In this document: positions 54,312 through 63,765 of the stretch, piece after piece
How the letters are laid out: the number at the start of each line of letters is the position of its first letter
Position numbering within the stretch: the stretch's first letter is position 1
DNA from: Streptomyces coacervatus
GTDB taxonomy: Bacteria; Actinomycetota; Actinomycetes; Streptomycetales; Streptomycetaceae
DNA length: 64,000 nucleotides
Assembly (NCBI RefSeq): GCF_029223485.1
Contig: NZ_JARHTP010000012.1
Span: 62,001 to 126,000 of the forward strand
Direction of reading: 5' to 3'
Position numbers and translations under genes: made by a program
Notes under the pieces: generated by a model
Seen by the model: the letters and a program-made list of their open reading frames with translations, nothing else
What the model was told of the DNA's origin: nothing
Databases searched by the model: none

Positions 54312-56009
54312 TCAGATGACTTCGATGGCAGTGGACGGCGAGATGCGGTCGCCGACCGTGAACTCGACGCTGGTGGGGCCCGAGGGTGTGTCGTCGGCCG
54401 CGCTCACGCAGACCCACATGACCGACCGTGATCCGTTCTCGGGAATTCCCAGGTCGACGTCGGAGAAGGTCAGTGTCTGGTCGTCGTCGGAGATGCTTCC
54501 CCTGTACACGGTGATGTTTCGGGCGGCGTCCCAGACGGTCAGCTGGTGATCGGGGTTGCCTTGCGTACCGAACCGCATGCGGGCATCGGTCGGCAGAACT
54601 GCGGTGACTGTTTGCAGCGGGATGGCTTGCGTTCCGTTGTTCCGCACCTCGACGCCCGGGTATACGGGCGCTCCTCCCCTCTCTGCGGTCGCCGGGGCGC
54701 CGCCGGGCGAGAGGGTGAAGCCCGGTGTGACGACGATCGTTGTGGAGGGGGAGGTCTTTCCTCCGACGGTGAAGGTCAGGCTGGTGGATCCGAGCGGGGC
54801 ATCGTGGCCGGCGCTCACGGCGACCCACATCACCGTCGTCCCGGGCAGTTCCAGGTCCACGTTGGAGAAGACGAGCGATGTTCCGTCCTCTGACAGGCTT
54901 CCGATGTACTGCCTGGTTTCCTGGCGGGCGTTCTGGACGGTCAGCTGGTAGTCGGCGAGTGTCTGCGTGCCGAAGAGCAGACCGCGGTCGGCGGGCAGGG
55001 CGACCGTCACCGACACCGGGTCGAACGCCACGTTGGCTTCGACCCGTACTCCCGGGTACCCGACCCCTCCGCCCTGCCTCAGTTCCACGTCAGGCGGCCC
55101 GCCGGACGTCATCGTGAACTCCGCCCACTGCAGCACCACCTGGCCGCGGTTGTCCGCGTCGCCGACGGGAGACTGGTACAGGGGATCGTCTTTGCCGCCC
55201 GCTTGGGTGCCATTGCCGGCCAGGGTGCGTCCCCCGGTGACTCCAGGGCCGTTCACGAAACTGCTGCCACCAGCCCCGCCACTGTAGAAGGCGCTGGCCG
55301 AACCGCCGATACCGAGGCCGCCACCGCCGCCCGCGTAGCCGGCGCCCCCACCGCAGGAGCCGCCGTAGCCTCCACCTCCCCCTCCGCCCATGCCTGAGAT
55401 CGGCACCTGGCCCCCGGGGCCCCCTTTGTCGGCGCCACCGTTCTGGCCGGTGTTGCCGCCGCGCCCCCCATAACTGGTGTTCGTGGAAATGGCCCCGCCG
55501 GCGCCGCCCGTTGAACCCGACGCTCCGCGCGCTGGCGGCCCGGTCCACCCGCCCCACGAGCCCGTCCGTGCGTCGGATCCGCTGATGCCGCCGCCTGCAC
55601 CACCACGCGCATCAGCGTTATCCAGCGAGCACGCTCCACCTCCTCCGGCGATCAGAAGCGTCTGCCCCAGCCGCTGGCTGAACAGGCCACTCATACCGCC
55701 CCCGCCGAAGGGGCCTCCTCCCAGGTCGACAACGACCCGCAGTGTCTCCCCCGGCACGACGGCGATGTCGCCGGTGGCGAAACCGCCCCCGCCCCCATCG
55801 GTGGGTCCACTGCCCCCGCCGCCCCAGCAGCGGGCGTTGATGGTGGTGACCCCGGGGGGAACGGTGAAGTTCTCGACGCTGCCGGAATAGTTGAAGCGCC
55901 GGCTGTGGGTGTAAGGAGCGATGGGTGCGCTTGTGGACCGCGCAATGGCCGCACGGGGCTGGACCTCGCTGGCGGGTTCGAGGGTGGAGGCAATGGTTTC
56001 CTGGGTCAT
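54312..56009 (-). CDS. Glycine-rich surface-type protein with two shared C-terminal domains (copy A)
   Basis: The ATG at 56009 follows AAAGGA. The 565-residue protein has a 35-residue leader without a hydrophobic core (MTQETIASTLEPASEVQPRA), then a Gly_rich-type domain (ENFTVPPGVTTINARCWGGG) and a GG-repeat region to about 290. Two similar beta-sandwich domains of about 130 residues follow (about 300-425 and 428-565). These carry YPGVxV, VxLPxxxGLxFGTQ, YxLTV, SxDGTSLxFSNVDLxxPG, MWVxVSA and SPSTTIxV. It is homologous along its length to the 61611 gene. Function unknown; surface attachment is a guess. Confidence 0.75.
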   Translation of the reverse strand: MTQETIASTLEPASEVQPRAAIARSTSAPIAPYTHSRRFNYSGSVENFTVPPGVTTINARCWGGGGSGPTDGGGGGFATGDIAVVPGETLRVVVDLGGGPFGGGGMSGLFSQRLGQTLLIAGGGGACSLDNADARGGAGGGISGSDARTGSWGGWTGPPARGASGSTGGAGGAISTNTSYGGRGGNTGQNGGADKGGPGGQVPISGMGGGGGGGYGGSCGGGAGYAGGGGGLGIGGSASAFYSGGAGGSSFVNGPGVTGGRTLAGNGTQAGGKDDPLYQSPVGDADNRGQVVLQWAEFTMTSGGPPDVELRQGGGVGYPGVRVEANVAFDPVSVTVALPADRGLLFGTQTLADYQLTVQNARQETRQYIGSLSEDGTSLVFSNVDLELPGTTVMWVAVSAGHDAPLGSTSLTFTVGGKTSPSTTIVVTPGFTLSPGGAPATAERGGAPVYPGVEVRNNGTQAIPLQTVTAVLPTDARMRFGTQGNPDHQLTVWDAARNITVYRGSISDDDQTLTFSDVDLGIPENGSRSVMWVCVSAADDTPSGPTSVEFTVGDRISPSTAIEVI

Positions 56010-56187
56010 GGCGTGCCGTCCTTTCGTTGCAGATTGAGCGGATTCCCATGGTTCGCCGTGCGGGCAGACAGTTCCGCAAGGGAAATGCCCAGCGCGTGCC
56101 GGGAGTTCTTCCGGGGCTGCCGCCGTGGATTGCGATGTCGTTGCCTGGGGCGGCGAAGCCGTGGTCCGGCTCCGCCGCGCAGTGCCG

Positions 56188-57357
56188 TCAGGGACACGTG
56201 TGTCTTTCGGCTCCCGGGTCCGTGACGCCGCCCCCAGGGCTGCGGCCCATCTCGCTGGCATCGACGAGCGCGCCCATTGCGCGCCTGCGCGAGCCGTTCC
56301 GCGCCCTGGTCTTGCTCAGGGATTCAACGGCGTCGCACCAGATGTCGAGGTCGGGAGCTGCACTCAGTTCGATGGAGCGGGCCTTGGCCCGGCGGGAGGC
56401 CCGGGCCCAGTTGCCCGGGTCCCGCAACGATGTCAGGGCATGGATCCACGCGTTGAGGTCGTCGCGGTAGGCGAAGATCCCGGCTTCGCCCAGGGACTCG
56501 ACGAGCCCGGGGGTGGGATGTGCGATGACCGGGATGCCCGAGGCGAACGCCTCCACCGCCACCCGTCCCCAGGACTCGTACAAGCTGGGCATGAGCATCA
56601 CGCGCGCCCGGCTGTAGACGTGCTCGCGCATCTGCTGTCCGGGCACCGAGTCGACTACTTCACAGTTGGGCAGCCGTGGCGGTGGCATGATCTGCTGCCC
56701 GTAGGCGCCGCGGACACCGAGGAAATTCCATTCCGGCGTCCATGCGGCGATCTGCCAGAACACCTCGCCGCCCTTGTCGGAGTTGAGATTGACGAGGGTC
56801 GCGCAGCCGCCGGGCTCCGTGCGGTACTCCTCCGCGATCACCGGCGGACGGACCACGATGCTGTGCCTGGGCAGGAATTCCCGTGGGTAGCGGGCGTAGA
56901 AGATTTCGCCGTCCCGCCGGATCCACTCGCTGTTGTACACGACGAGATCAGCGCCCGCCGCGTTGTGAAAGCTCGTGGCGAAGTTGTCGTGGCAGATCAC
57001 GGCCAGGGGAATCCGACGGTCCCGCGCGAGCCCCGCCACCAGGGGTACGTTCTCGAAGTGGGACAACAGCACATCCACCGTCTGGGCGCGGGCGGCGAAG
57101 TCCATGCCTTCCTGATAGGGGACGACCTGCACCCCGTCGATCTCGTAGCTCTTCTCGATCCTGCCGGGGTGCGACAGCCAGACCGTCACCCGGTGGCCAC
57201 GCTCGGCCAGAGGGCGGAGCATCGAGTGCAACATCCACTCGGAGCCGGCGTTGTGGTCGGGCGGATACCCGTACACCCGGGCCGCGATGGACATGCTCCG
57301 CGACCTGGCCGGTGCGGCCAGAGCGGGCCTGTGTGGGCGAGACGCCACCGTGTCCAC
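56188..57357 (-). CDS. GT4-type glycosyltransferase
   Basis: The protein of about 389 residues has the GT-B fold. The N-terminal motif is ARVYGYPPDHNAGSEWMLHS, and the C-terminal donor-site block is RVMLMPSLYESWGRVAVEAF followed by GIPVIAHPTPGLVESLGEAG, with the EX7E-type glutamates E(SWGRVAV)E. There is no signal peptide, so it is cytosolic. GTG 57357 is chosen because GGAGGGA lies 10 nt upstream; an internal ATG at 57294 is an alternative. The gene lies between the NHL and glycine-rich genes, which makes those proteins, or a cell-surface glycan, plausible acceptors. Confidence 0.75.
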   Translation of the reverse strand: MDTVASRPHRPALAAPARSRSMSIAARVYGYPPDHNAGSEWMLHSMLRPLAERGHRVTVWLSHPGRIEKSYEIDGVQVVPYQEGMDFAARAQTVDVLLSHFENVPLVAGLARDRRIPLAVICHDNFATSFHNAAGADLVVYNSEWIRRDGEIFYARYPREFLPRHSIVVRPPVIAEEYRTEPGGCATLVNLNSDKGGEVFWQIAAWTPEWNFLGVRGAYGQQIMPPPRLPNCEVVDSVPGQQMREHVYSRARVMLMPSLYESWGRVAVEAFASGIPVIAHPTPGLVESLGEAGIFAYRDDLNAWIHALTSLRDPGNWARASRRAKARSIELSAAPDLDIWCDAVESLSKTRARNGSRRRAMGALVDASEMGRSPGGGVTDPGAERHTCP

Positions 57358-57497
57358 CTGTTGGTACTCCCTCCGGACGAAGACAAGACGACAGTAAGGC
57401 GGCGGACGCCCTCGCACAGCCCGCCGGCACGGGTCCGCAGGCCGCGGCCCCGCACCCTGTCTCTCGTGGTGGCCCTTCGGCGGGAAGGCCCCGACGG

Positions 57498-58994
57498 TCA
57501 CCCCGCCTGCGGATCCACGACGCGGATGGCCGTGGAATCCGAGGATCGGTCGCCGATGCGGAACCTCAGCTGGATGTCTCCCAACCGGGCGTCGGCGGGG
57601 GCTTTCACCGCGACCCATGCCGCGGACACCGAATCCCTTCCCGACAGGGCCAGGTCGACGTTTTCGAAGGCGAGGCTCTGCCCGTCCGGCGACACAATCC
57701 CGTAGGAGTAGCGCGGGGTTCCCCCGGCGGGCTGCACGGTCAGCTGGTACCGGGGCTCGGCCACGAACTGCAGACCCACACCGCGAGGGAGATCCACGCG
57801 GACGCTCTGCGCAGGGATCGCGCCGTCCTCGTCAGCATGCACTTGCACACCCGGGTAACCGGTATTGCCGGCCCGTTCCAGCCTCACACCCGGCGGCCCG
57901 CCAGGCGCCACCGAGAACCGGACGGTGGCAGCGACACCGCTCACCTTCCGCACCCGATGGTTGTCGTAGTCGGCGATGTAGAGGTCGCCGCCGGAATCCA
58001 CCACAACACCGAGGGGATGGTGGAGTCGGACATCGATGGCCGGCCCGCCGTCGCCGTTGAAGCCGTCGGTGCCGTTCCCGGCGACCGTGGTGATCTGCCG
58101 GCTCGTCGCGTCCACCCTGCGCACCCGATGGTTTCTGGAGTCGGCGATGAAGAAGCTGCCGCCCAAATCCACCGCGACACCGTACGGATACTTGAGTCGG
58201 GCGTTGACGGCGGGCTGGTTGTCGCCGTTGAAGCCCTCGGTGCCGTTCCCGGCGACCGTGGTGATCTGCCCGGTCCTCGCGTCCACCTTCCGCACCCGAT
58301 GGTTGCGGTATTCGGCGATGTAGAGGTTGCCGCCGGAATCCACCGCGACACCAATGGGAGAGTTGAGTTGGGCGTTGACGGCCGGCTGGTTGTCACCGTT
58401 GAAGCCCGCGGTGCCGTTCCCGGCGACCGTGCTGATCTGCCGGGTCGTCGCGTCCACCCTCCGCACCCGATGGTTGCCGAGGTCGGCGATGTAGAGATTG
58501 CCGCCGGAATCCACCGCGACACCATGGAGAGAGTTGAGTTGGGCGTTGACGGCCGGCTGGTTGTCACCGTTGAAGCCCGCGGTGCCGTTCCCGGCGACCG
58601 TGGTGATCTGCCGGGTCGTCGCGTCCACCCTCCGCACCCGATGGTTTTCGGTGTCGGCGATGTAGAGATTGCCGCCGGAATCCACCGCGAGACCACGGGG
58701 ATGGTTGAGTTGGGCATAGACGGCCGGCTGACTGTCGCCGTTGAAGCCGGCGGCGCCGTTCCCGGCGACCGTCGTGATCTGCCGGGTCCTCGCGTCCACC
58801 CTCCGCACCCGATGGTTGCCGTAGTCGGCGATGTAGAGGCTTCCGCCGGAATCCACCGTAACTTTCATGGGAAGGTTGAGTTGGGCACAGACGGCCGGCC
58901 CGTAATCGCTGCTAAATCCAGAAGTGCCGTTACCCGCGACCACGTAGATGGCGGGCTCACGCGCGTCGACACGCACGGTTTCAAGATCGGTCAC
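57498..58994 (-). CDS. Six-repeat NHL beta-propeller with a shared C-terminal domain
   Basis: The 498-residue protein has six 57-residue NHL repeats at about 18-360 (each VAGNGTAGFNGDNQPAVNAQ, then GGNLYIADxxNHRVRRVDA), enough for one complete six-bladed propeller. The C-terminal 130 residues (about 365-498) are the same domain as in the glycine-rich proteins (TGYPGVQVHAD, YQLTVQPAGG, DGQSLAFENVDLALSG). There is no signal peptide. Repeats 3 and 4 are nearly identical in DNA at a 171-bp period. It may bind a ligand or partner and anchor through the shared domain. Confidence 0.8.
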   Translation of the reverse strand: MTDLETVRVDAREPAIYVVAGNGTSGFSSDYGPAVCAQLNLPMKVTVDSGGSLYIADYGNHRVRRVDARTRQITTVAGNGAAGFNGDSQPAVYAQLNHPRGLAVDSGGNLYIADTENHRVRRVDATTRQITTVAGNGTAGFNGDNQPAVNAQLNSLHGVAVDSGGNLYIADLGNHRVRRVDATTRQISTVAGNGTAGFNGDNQPAVNAQLNSPIGVAVDSGGNLYIAEYRNHRVRKVDARTGQITTVAGNGTEGFNGDNQPAVNARLKYPYGVAVDLGGSFFIADSRNHRVRRVDATSRQITTVAGNGTDGFNGDGGPAIDVRLHHPLGVVVDSGGDLYIADYDNHRVRKVSGVAATVRFSVAPGGPPGVRLERAGNTGYPGVQVHADEDGAIPAQSVRVDLPRGVGLQFVAEPRYQLTVQPAGGTPRYSYGIVSPDGQSLAFENVDLALSGRDSVSAAWVAVKAPADARLGDIQLRFRIGDRSSDSTAIRVVDPQAG

Positions 58995-59891
58995 AGCATT
59001 TCTCTTTTCTCTCGGCCAGGGGGATTTCTCCAGCGCAGCCCAGCGTCACGCGCCGCAGACAGCACGGCTGCGCGAGGGGCAAAATAAACGAAATAGGGGA
59101 TGAAACCGCCGGGCACGGATATCCGGTTCACGCGACCGGATCACAACCAGCGTTACCTCAAAGAGCGGGCTATCGGCTGCGCTATGCCGCTTTTACGCAT
59201 GCGCACACCTCCTATTGCCCGCCTTCACAGATGACTGCGAAAATGTTCGAATATGCAGTCTTTTATCGTGCTCGAAAAGACTGCCCGGTTCCAGGCTTCT
59301 ACAAAAGGGGCATCTGTGCGCACGATCACCGATCCCGCCACAGGGATAGCCCGCCGAGCTCGCATCAGCTGACGTCACCTTTCACATGCAGACCGCGCGA
59401 GCTCCGCGTCACGCTCTCAGGCGCCCCACAGCACAGCCCCAGCCCCTCCGTGACGCCGGACACCCCAAGCCGAAGCGATTCACAATGGCCGGAAGCCGCT
59501 CGTACATGACAGACGCAGGACAGGGGTGCTGGCCCTGCCTTTGCTCTTGGTGATGACGAGCCGGGCGGTGATATCGCACAGACTCATCTCCTCCTGCTCG
59601 CGTGTGTGCCGGACCGCGGCGGGATACCGCGGGACACCCCGGATCACACGGGCCGTCCGCACGGCGGCTCTGGCCAACGGGCCGTCAACGGCGGGCTGTT
59701 GACACACCGCGTTCGAGGGGCGGCTCCGCCATTATCCGGTCCGCACCGGTGGTCGTGAGCAAGTGATCAACTCCCGCCTGTGGCCACGCCTGGCCGCGCC
59801 CGCAGTGCCGCTGATCAGGTGGCTGGTCTGGGCGCCTCGGCCCGGTCTCGCACGCGATGACGTACGCGATCGGGCCGGGCGACTGCTCAGG
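58995..59891. other. Long gap with possible recombinase-like remnant
   Basis: About 900 nt with no confident gene. At 59480-59707 on the minus strand a frame reads EEMSLCDITARLVITKSKGR, which resembles the C-terminal tail seen in Streptomyces recombinase or helix-turn-helix proteins, but it is short and lacks context. Bases 59040-59300 are unusually AT-rich for this window and may hold the promoter of the NHL gene (start 58994). Confidence 0.35.
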
Positions 59892-60941
59892 CTAGGCCCC
59901 CTGGCCTGGCGGCAGCATGCCCCCACTTGCGAGGAAAGCCTCACCGTCCGGGTTCGATTCGCCTTCTACTGCCCACTCGCCGGGGCCGAGGAAGAGGCTC
60001 ACCTCGTTCACCGCCCAGTAGTAGCCGTCTTCTTTGTCGTCCATCGTTTTCGCGTCCTGGGTGAGCCACACCTTGGTGGAGTTCAGCAGCGGACAGTGCC
60101 AGATGGACTTCCCGTCCGGGCTGGTCACGTTGATCCACTTGAGCAGCCAGTCGTCGGTGCCGCTCGTCTTGAACTCGATGCGTTTGGGATCGCCGAAGTC
60201 TCCTGGTGCGGAGATCCGGTAGGTGTCGTCGAAGCCCCGCCGGAGGTCTCGCTCGCCCTTGAGATCCAGCAGCACCCAATCCGATTCGCGGTCGCCCCTG
60301 CGAAACCGCACGTGGATGTCATCGGTGGTGCCGGCCTCGTGCTCGTCCGCCGTCAGGATGCGGACCGCGTACACGACCGGCGTCGCCGCCTTCGCTGCCG
60401 CCGCCTTCTCCGCGGCCGCCACCTGCTCCGACTGCGTGTCCTTGCCGGCCATCTTGCCTCCGGACGCCACGAAGCCGAGGTCGGCGAGGCCGCCGAGCGG
60501 GCCCGAGGAGCCCTGGCCCTTACCGCTGTCCTTGTCGACTGAGCCGCCAGCCGTCTGGTAGCCGAGTCGGCGGAAGCGGTCGAGCAGCCCCGACGACGGT
60601 GGGTCGCCCAAGCGTGTCGAGGAGACGACGTCGTTCAGCCCTCTGCCCTTTTCGTTCCTGACTTCGCGCAGGTCGTAGGGGCCACCGGGCGGGATGTCCA
60701 GGCGTTCGCCGGTGCCGTTCCCGTGCTCGTAGAGTTGCAGTGTCCGGGTGGTTTTGTTCACCACACTGGTCACCGAGTCGTTCATGCTCCCGTCCCCGGC
60801 TTCGCCGAAGGATCCGACCGACTCATCGGCCACCAGAACCCTGCCGGCGACGGAGTTGTTGCAGTTCGGGTGGTCGTACAGCGCGTAGTGGCCGCGCGGG
60901 CACGCGTCGGAGCCCTTAGCGCGGATGATCTTCTTGGTCAC
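59892..60941 (-). CDS. Crystallin-like (I36) plus PLAT-domain protein
   Basis: The 349-residue protein has an N-terminal beta-gamma-crystallin/peptidase-inhibitor I36-like domain (CPRGHYALYDHPNCN, GSFGEAGDGSMNDSVTSVVN, GLNDVVSSTRL). A flexible Ala/Gly/Lys linker follows at about 130-190, then a PLAT/LH2 domain at about 195-300 (VYAVRILTADEHEAGTTDDI, KTSGTDDWLLKWINV). There is no signal peptide. PLAT domains bind lipids or proteins and crystallin domains bind Ca2+. It lies within the glycine-rich cluster on the same strand and may be functionally linked. Family assignments are by motif, not search. Confidence 0.7.
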   Translation of the reverse strand: MTKKIIRAKGSDACPRGHYALYDHPNCNNSVAGRVLVADESVGSFGEAGDGSMNDSVTSVVNKTTRTLQLYEHGNGTGERLDIPPGGPYDLREVRNEKGRGLNDVVSSTRLGDPPSSGLLDRFRRLGYQTAGGSVDKDSGKGQGSSGPLGGLADLGFVASGGKMAGKDTQSEQVAAAEKAAAAKAATPVVYAVRILTADEHEAGTTDDIHVRFRRGDRESDWVLLDLKGERDLRRGFDDTYRISAPGDFGDPKRIEFKTSGTDDWLLKWINVTSPDGKSIWHCPLLNSTKVWLTQDAKTMDDKEDGYYWAVNEVSLFLGPGEWAVEGESNPDGEAFLASGGMLPPGQGA

Positions 60942-61610
60942 AGGAAACCCCTTCGATCATGTGATCGATTAACTCTCGGTGGCTCCCACTATGGGTATAC
61001 GCCCGCTGCCCGGCACCTGGACTGCGCCATCCGAGTGACGCCGAGCACCTTGGGCGACCAGCTGTGCGGCCACAGTTCAAATCAAGCAGGCCGGACCAAC
61101 TTGCGCCCGCCGCAAGCGGCCGGCCCCGCTCAATGTTCTCTACGTTGTTCCGCGAGAAGCTCGCTACCCATACCGGGACGCATTTATCAAATCCAGGCCT
61201 GCATGACGACTGCGTGTACGGGGAAATCTTCACCACGCGAGAACAGCCGGACGGCCTCGCCCTGGTCTTCGGGGCTACCAGCTCCTGCGAGATCCCCCAG
61301 GAGCTGGTAGCACCTCGAAGGGACAACGGCCGCGACTGATCGTTTGACATCCAACCTGGTCGCCCCAGGCCAGGACACCGCAGCAGACTGACTTCACTAC
61401 GTTGTCCGGGAGGCGGTGAGCCCTTCGTATGGCTCATCCACCCAGGGGCGTCGGGCGGGGCCGACTAACTTCTGCCGCCGCTACGGGGCACCGGCGGCCT
61501 GGTGCGTGACGGCCGCGCCTTCCCGCGCTTCGGCGTGCGACCGCTCATTGTGGTGGGTCCCGGGCGCGCGGGTCGCATTCGTGGTGGCCGACGGGATGCC
61601 GACGCGTTCT
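60942..61610. other. Gap between glycine-rich copy B and the crystallin/PLAT gene
   Basis: About 670 nt without a supportable gene. It contains one strong hairpin (61275-61312). The part at 60950-61200 is AT-richer and should contain the promoter of the crystallin/PLAT gene. Confidence 0.4.
61275..61312. terminator. Perfect 14-bp hairpin
   Basis: GCTACCAGCTCCTG (61275-61288) pairs exactly with 61299-61312 around a 10-nt loop. Its position about 300 nt downstream of the 61611 gene on the minus strand fits a distal terminator. It could also be a remnant of a mobile-element end. Confidence 0.5.
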
Positions 61611-63311
61611 TCAGATGACGTTGATGGTCGTGGACGGCGATGTCCGGCCGCCGACGGAGAACTCCGGGCTGGTGGGACCCTGCGGGGCGTTCTCGGCGGC
61701 GCTCACACAGACCCACATGACCGACTGTGACCCGTCGTTGGGGATTTTCAGGTCGACGTCGGAGAAGGTCAGGGTCTGTCCGTCGTCGGAGATACTTCCC
61801 CTGTAGACGGTGATGTTTCCGCTGGCATCCATGACGGTCAGTTGGTGATCGGGGTTGCCCGGCACACCGAACCGCATGCCGGCGTCGGCCGGAAGGACCA
61901 CGATGACCGTCTGCAGCGGGATGGCCTGCGATCCGCTGTTCCGCACCTCCACACCCGGGTACCTGGGCCCTCCTCCTCGCTCTGCGGTCACCGGGTCGCC
62001 GCCCGGCGACACGGAGAAGCCCGGTGTGACGACGATCGTTGTGGAGGGGGACGTCTTTCCTCCGACGGTGAAGGTCAGGCTCGTGGATCCGAGCGGGGCA
62101 TTGTGGCCGGCGCTCACAGCGACCCACATCAGTGTTGTCCCGGGCAGCTTCAGGTCCACGTCCGAGAAGACCAGCGACGTTCCGTCCTCTGACAGGCTTC
62201 CCATGTACGGGGTCGTCTGCCCGTCGGCGGTCTGGACGGTCAGCTGGTAGTCGGCGAGTGTCTGCGTGCCGAAGAGCAGGTCGCAGTCGGGGGGCAGGGC
62301 TACCGTCACCGACACCGGGTCGAACGCCGCGTCGGCTTCGACCTGTACTCCCGGGTACCCGACCGGTCCGCCTTGCCTCAGCTCGACGTCCGGCGGCCCG
62401 CCGGGCGTCATCGTGAACTCCGACCACTGCAGTACCACCTGGCCGCTGTAGCCTGCGTCACCGACGGGAGAGTGGTACAGGGGATCGTCCTGACCACCTG
62501 CTCGGGTGCCATTGCCGGCCAGGGTACGTCCCCCGGTGACTCCAGGGCCGCTCACAAAGCTGCTGCCACCAGCCCCGCCGCTGGCAAAGGAGTCGACCGA
62601 GGAGCGGATAGAGAGGCCGCCACCGCCGCCCGCGTAGCCAGCGCCCCCACCCGTATTGCCGCCGTAGCCTGCGCCCCCGCCTCCACCCATGCCTGGGATC
62701 GGCACCTGGCCCCCAGAGGTTCCGTTCACGTTGGCGCCGCCGTTCTGGCCGGTGCTGCCGCCACGCCCCCCATAGCTGCTGGAATCGGAAATGGCCCCGC
62801 CAGCGCCGCCGGTTGAACCCGAAGCACCACGCGCCGGCGTCCCTGTCCACCGGACGCCGCCCGCCCGTGCGTCGGATCCGCTGGTGCCGCCGCCCGCACC
62901 ACCACGCGCATCAGTTTCCGTCCAGCCCCCGCCACCTCCTCCGGCGATCAGAAGCGTTTGCCCCAGCCGCTGGCTGAACAAGCCACTCATACCGCCCCCG
63001 CCGTACCCTCCTCCTCCCAGGTCAACAACGACCCGCAGTGTCTCCCCGGGCACGACGGCGATGTCCCCGGTGGCGAAACCGCCCCCGCCCCCAACGCTGG
63101 CTCCAGTGCCCCCGCCACCCCAGCAGCGGGCGTTGATCGTGGTGACGCCGGGAGGAATGGTGAAGTTCTCGACGCTGCCGGAATGGTCGAAGCGCCGGAC
63201 GTGGGTGTAGGGAGCGATGGGTGCGCTTGCGGCCCGCGCAATGGCCGCGCGGGGCTCGATGCTGCTGGCGGGTTCGGGGGCGAGGGCAGTGGTTTCCTGG
63301 GTCATGGTCAT
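61611..63311 (-). CDS. Glycine-rich surface-type protein with two shared C-terminal domains (copy B)
   Basis: The 566-residue protein is a paralogue of the 54312 gene along its length. It has the leader MTMTQETTALAPEPASSIEP, the same ENFTIPPGVTTINARCWGGG domain, the GG-repeat region, and two C-terminal domains (about 300-427 and 430-566). The ATG at 63311 is preceded by the same AAAGGACGGTACGCC block as copy A (one base different). The first shared domain is the more conserved between copies. No signal peptide is present. Confidence 0.75.
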   Translation of the reverse strand: MTMTQETTALAPEPASSIEPRAAIARAASAPIAPYTHVRRFDHSGSVENFTIPPGVTTINARCWGGGGTGASVGGGGGFATGDIAVVPGETLRVVVDLGGGGYGGGGMSGLFSQRLGQTLLIAGGGGGGWTETDARGGAGGGTSGSDARAGGVRWTGTPARGASGSTGGAGGAISDSSSYGGRGGSTGQNGGANVNGTSGGQVPIPGMGGGGGAGYGGNTGGGAGYAGGGGGLSIRSSVDSFASGGAGGSSFVSGPGVTGGRTLAGNGTRAGGQDDPLYHSPVGDAGYSGQVVLQWSEFTMTPGGPPDVELRQGGPVGYPGVQVEADAAFDPVSVTVALPPDCDLLFGTQTLADYQLTVQTADGQTTPYMGSLSEDGTSLVFSDVDLKLPGTTLMWVAVSAGHNAPLGSTSLTFTVGGKTSPSTTIVVTPGFSVSPGGDPVTAERGGGPRYPGVEVRNSGSQAIPLQTVIVVLPADAGMRFGVPGNPDHQLTVMDASGNITVYRGSISDDGQTLTFSDVDLKIPNDGSQSVMWVCVSAAENAPQGPTSPEFSVGGRTSPSTTINVI

Positions 63312-63439
63312 GGCGTACCGTCCTTTCGTTGCAGCTCGACAGCATTGGTTATGGTTCGCGCGTGTTTCGTAGCACCGTGTCCGACGCGGGTGCGGTTCGG
63401 CCCCCCGGGGCCGCAACGGCGCCGCGGCCCTTCTCGCTG

Positions 63440-63765
63440 GGATCGAGGAGCGTCCCGATTGCGCGCCTGCGGAAGCAGTGCCGAGGGCGCGTCTTTGCTT
63501 GGCGATTCGAGGGCGTTGCGCCAGATGTCGAGGTCGGGAGCTGCACTCAGGTCGATGAAACGGGCTTTGGCTCGGTGGGAGGCCCGAGCCCAGTTGTCCG
63601 GGTCTTGCAGGACGTCAGAGCGCGGATCCACGCGTTGAGGTCCTCCCGGTAGGCAAAGATGCCGACGTCGCCCAGGGACTCGAACGAGCCCGGGAGTGGG
63701 GTGCGCAATCACCGGGGTGCCCGAGGTAAGCGCCTCCGCCACCACGGTCCTCGGTCCCCGGCTGG
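63440..63765 (-). pseudogene. Truncated and frameshifted glycosyltransferase remnant
   Basis: The segment aligns with the C-terminal part of the 56188-57357 glycosyltransferase: VVAEALTSGTPVIAHPTPGL, then SLGDVGIFAYREDLNAWIRA in another frame, then DPDNWARASHRAKARFIDLS back in the first. The GT-B N-terminal domain is absent and there are at least two frameshifts. It lies just upstream of glycine-rich copy B, as the intact gene does for copy A, so it is the decayed half of a segmental duplication. Confidence 0.75.

Noticed and set aside
57950..58870. 171-bp direct repeats considered as a non-coding tandem array
   Set aside because: They are in frame, encode NHL repeats and make one closed six-bladed propeller.
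59763..60542. Plus-strand frame opposite the crystallin/PLAT gene
   Set aside because: The minus strand carries recognisable PLAT and crystallin motifs; the plus frame has none.
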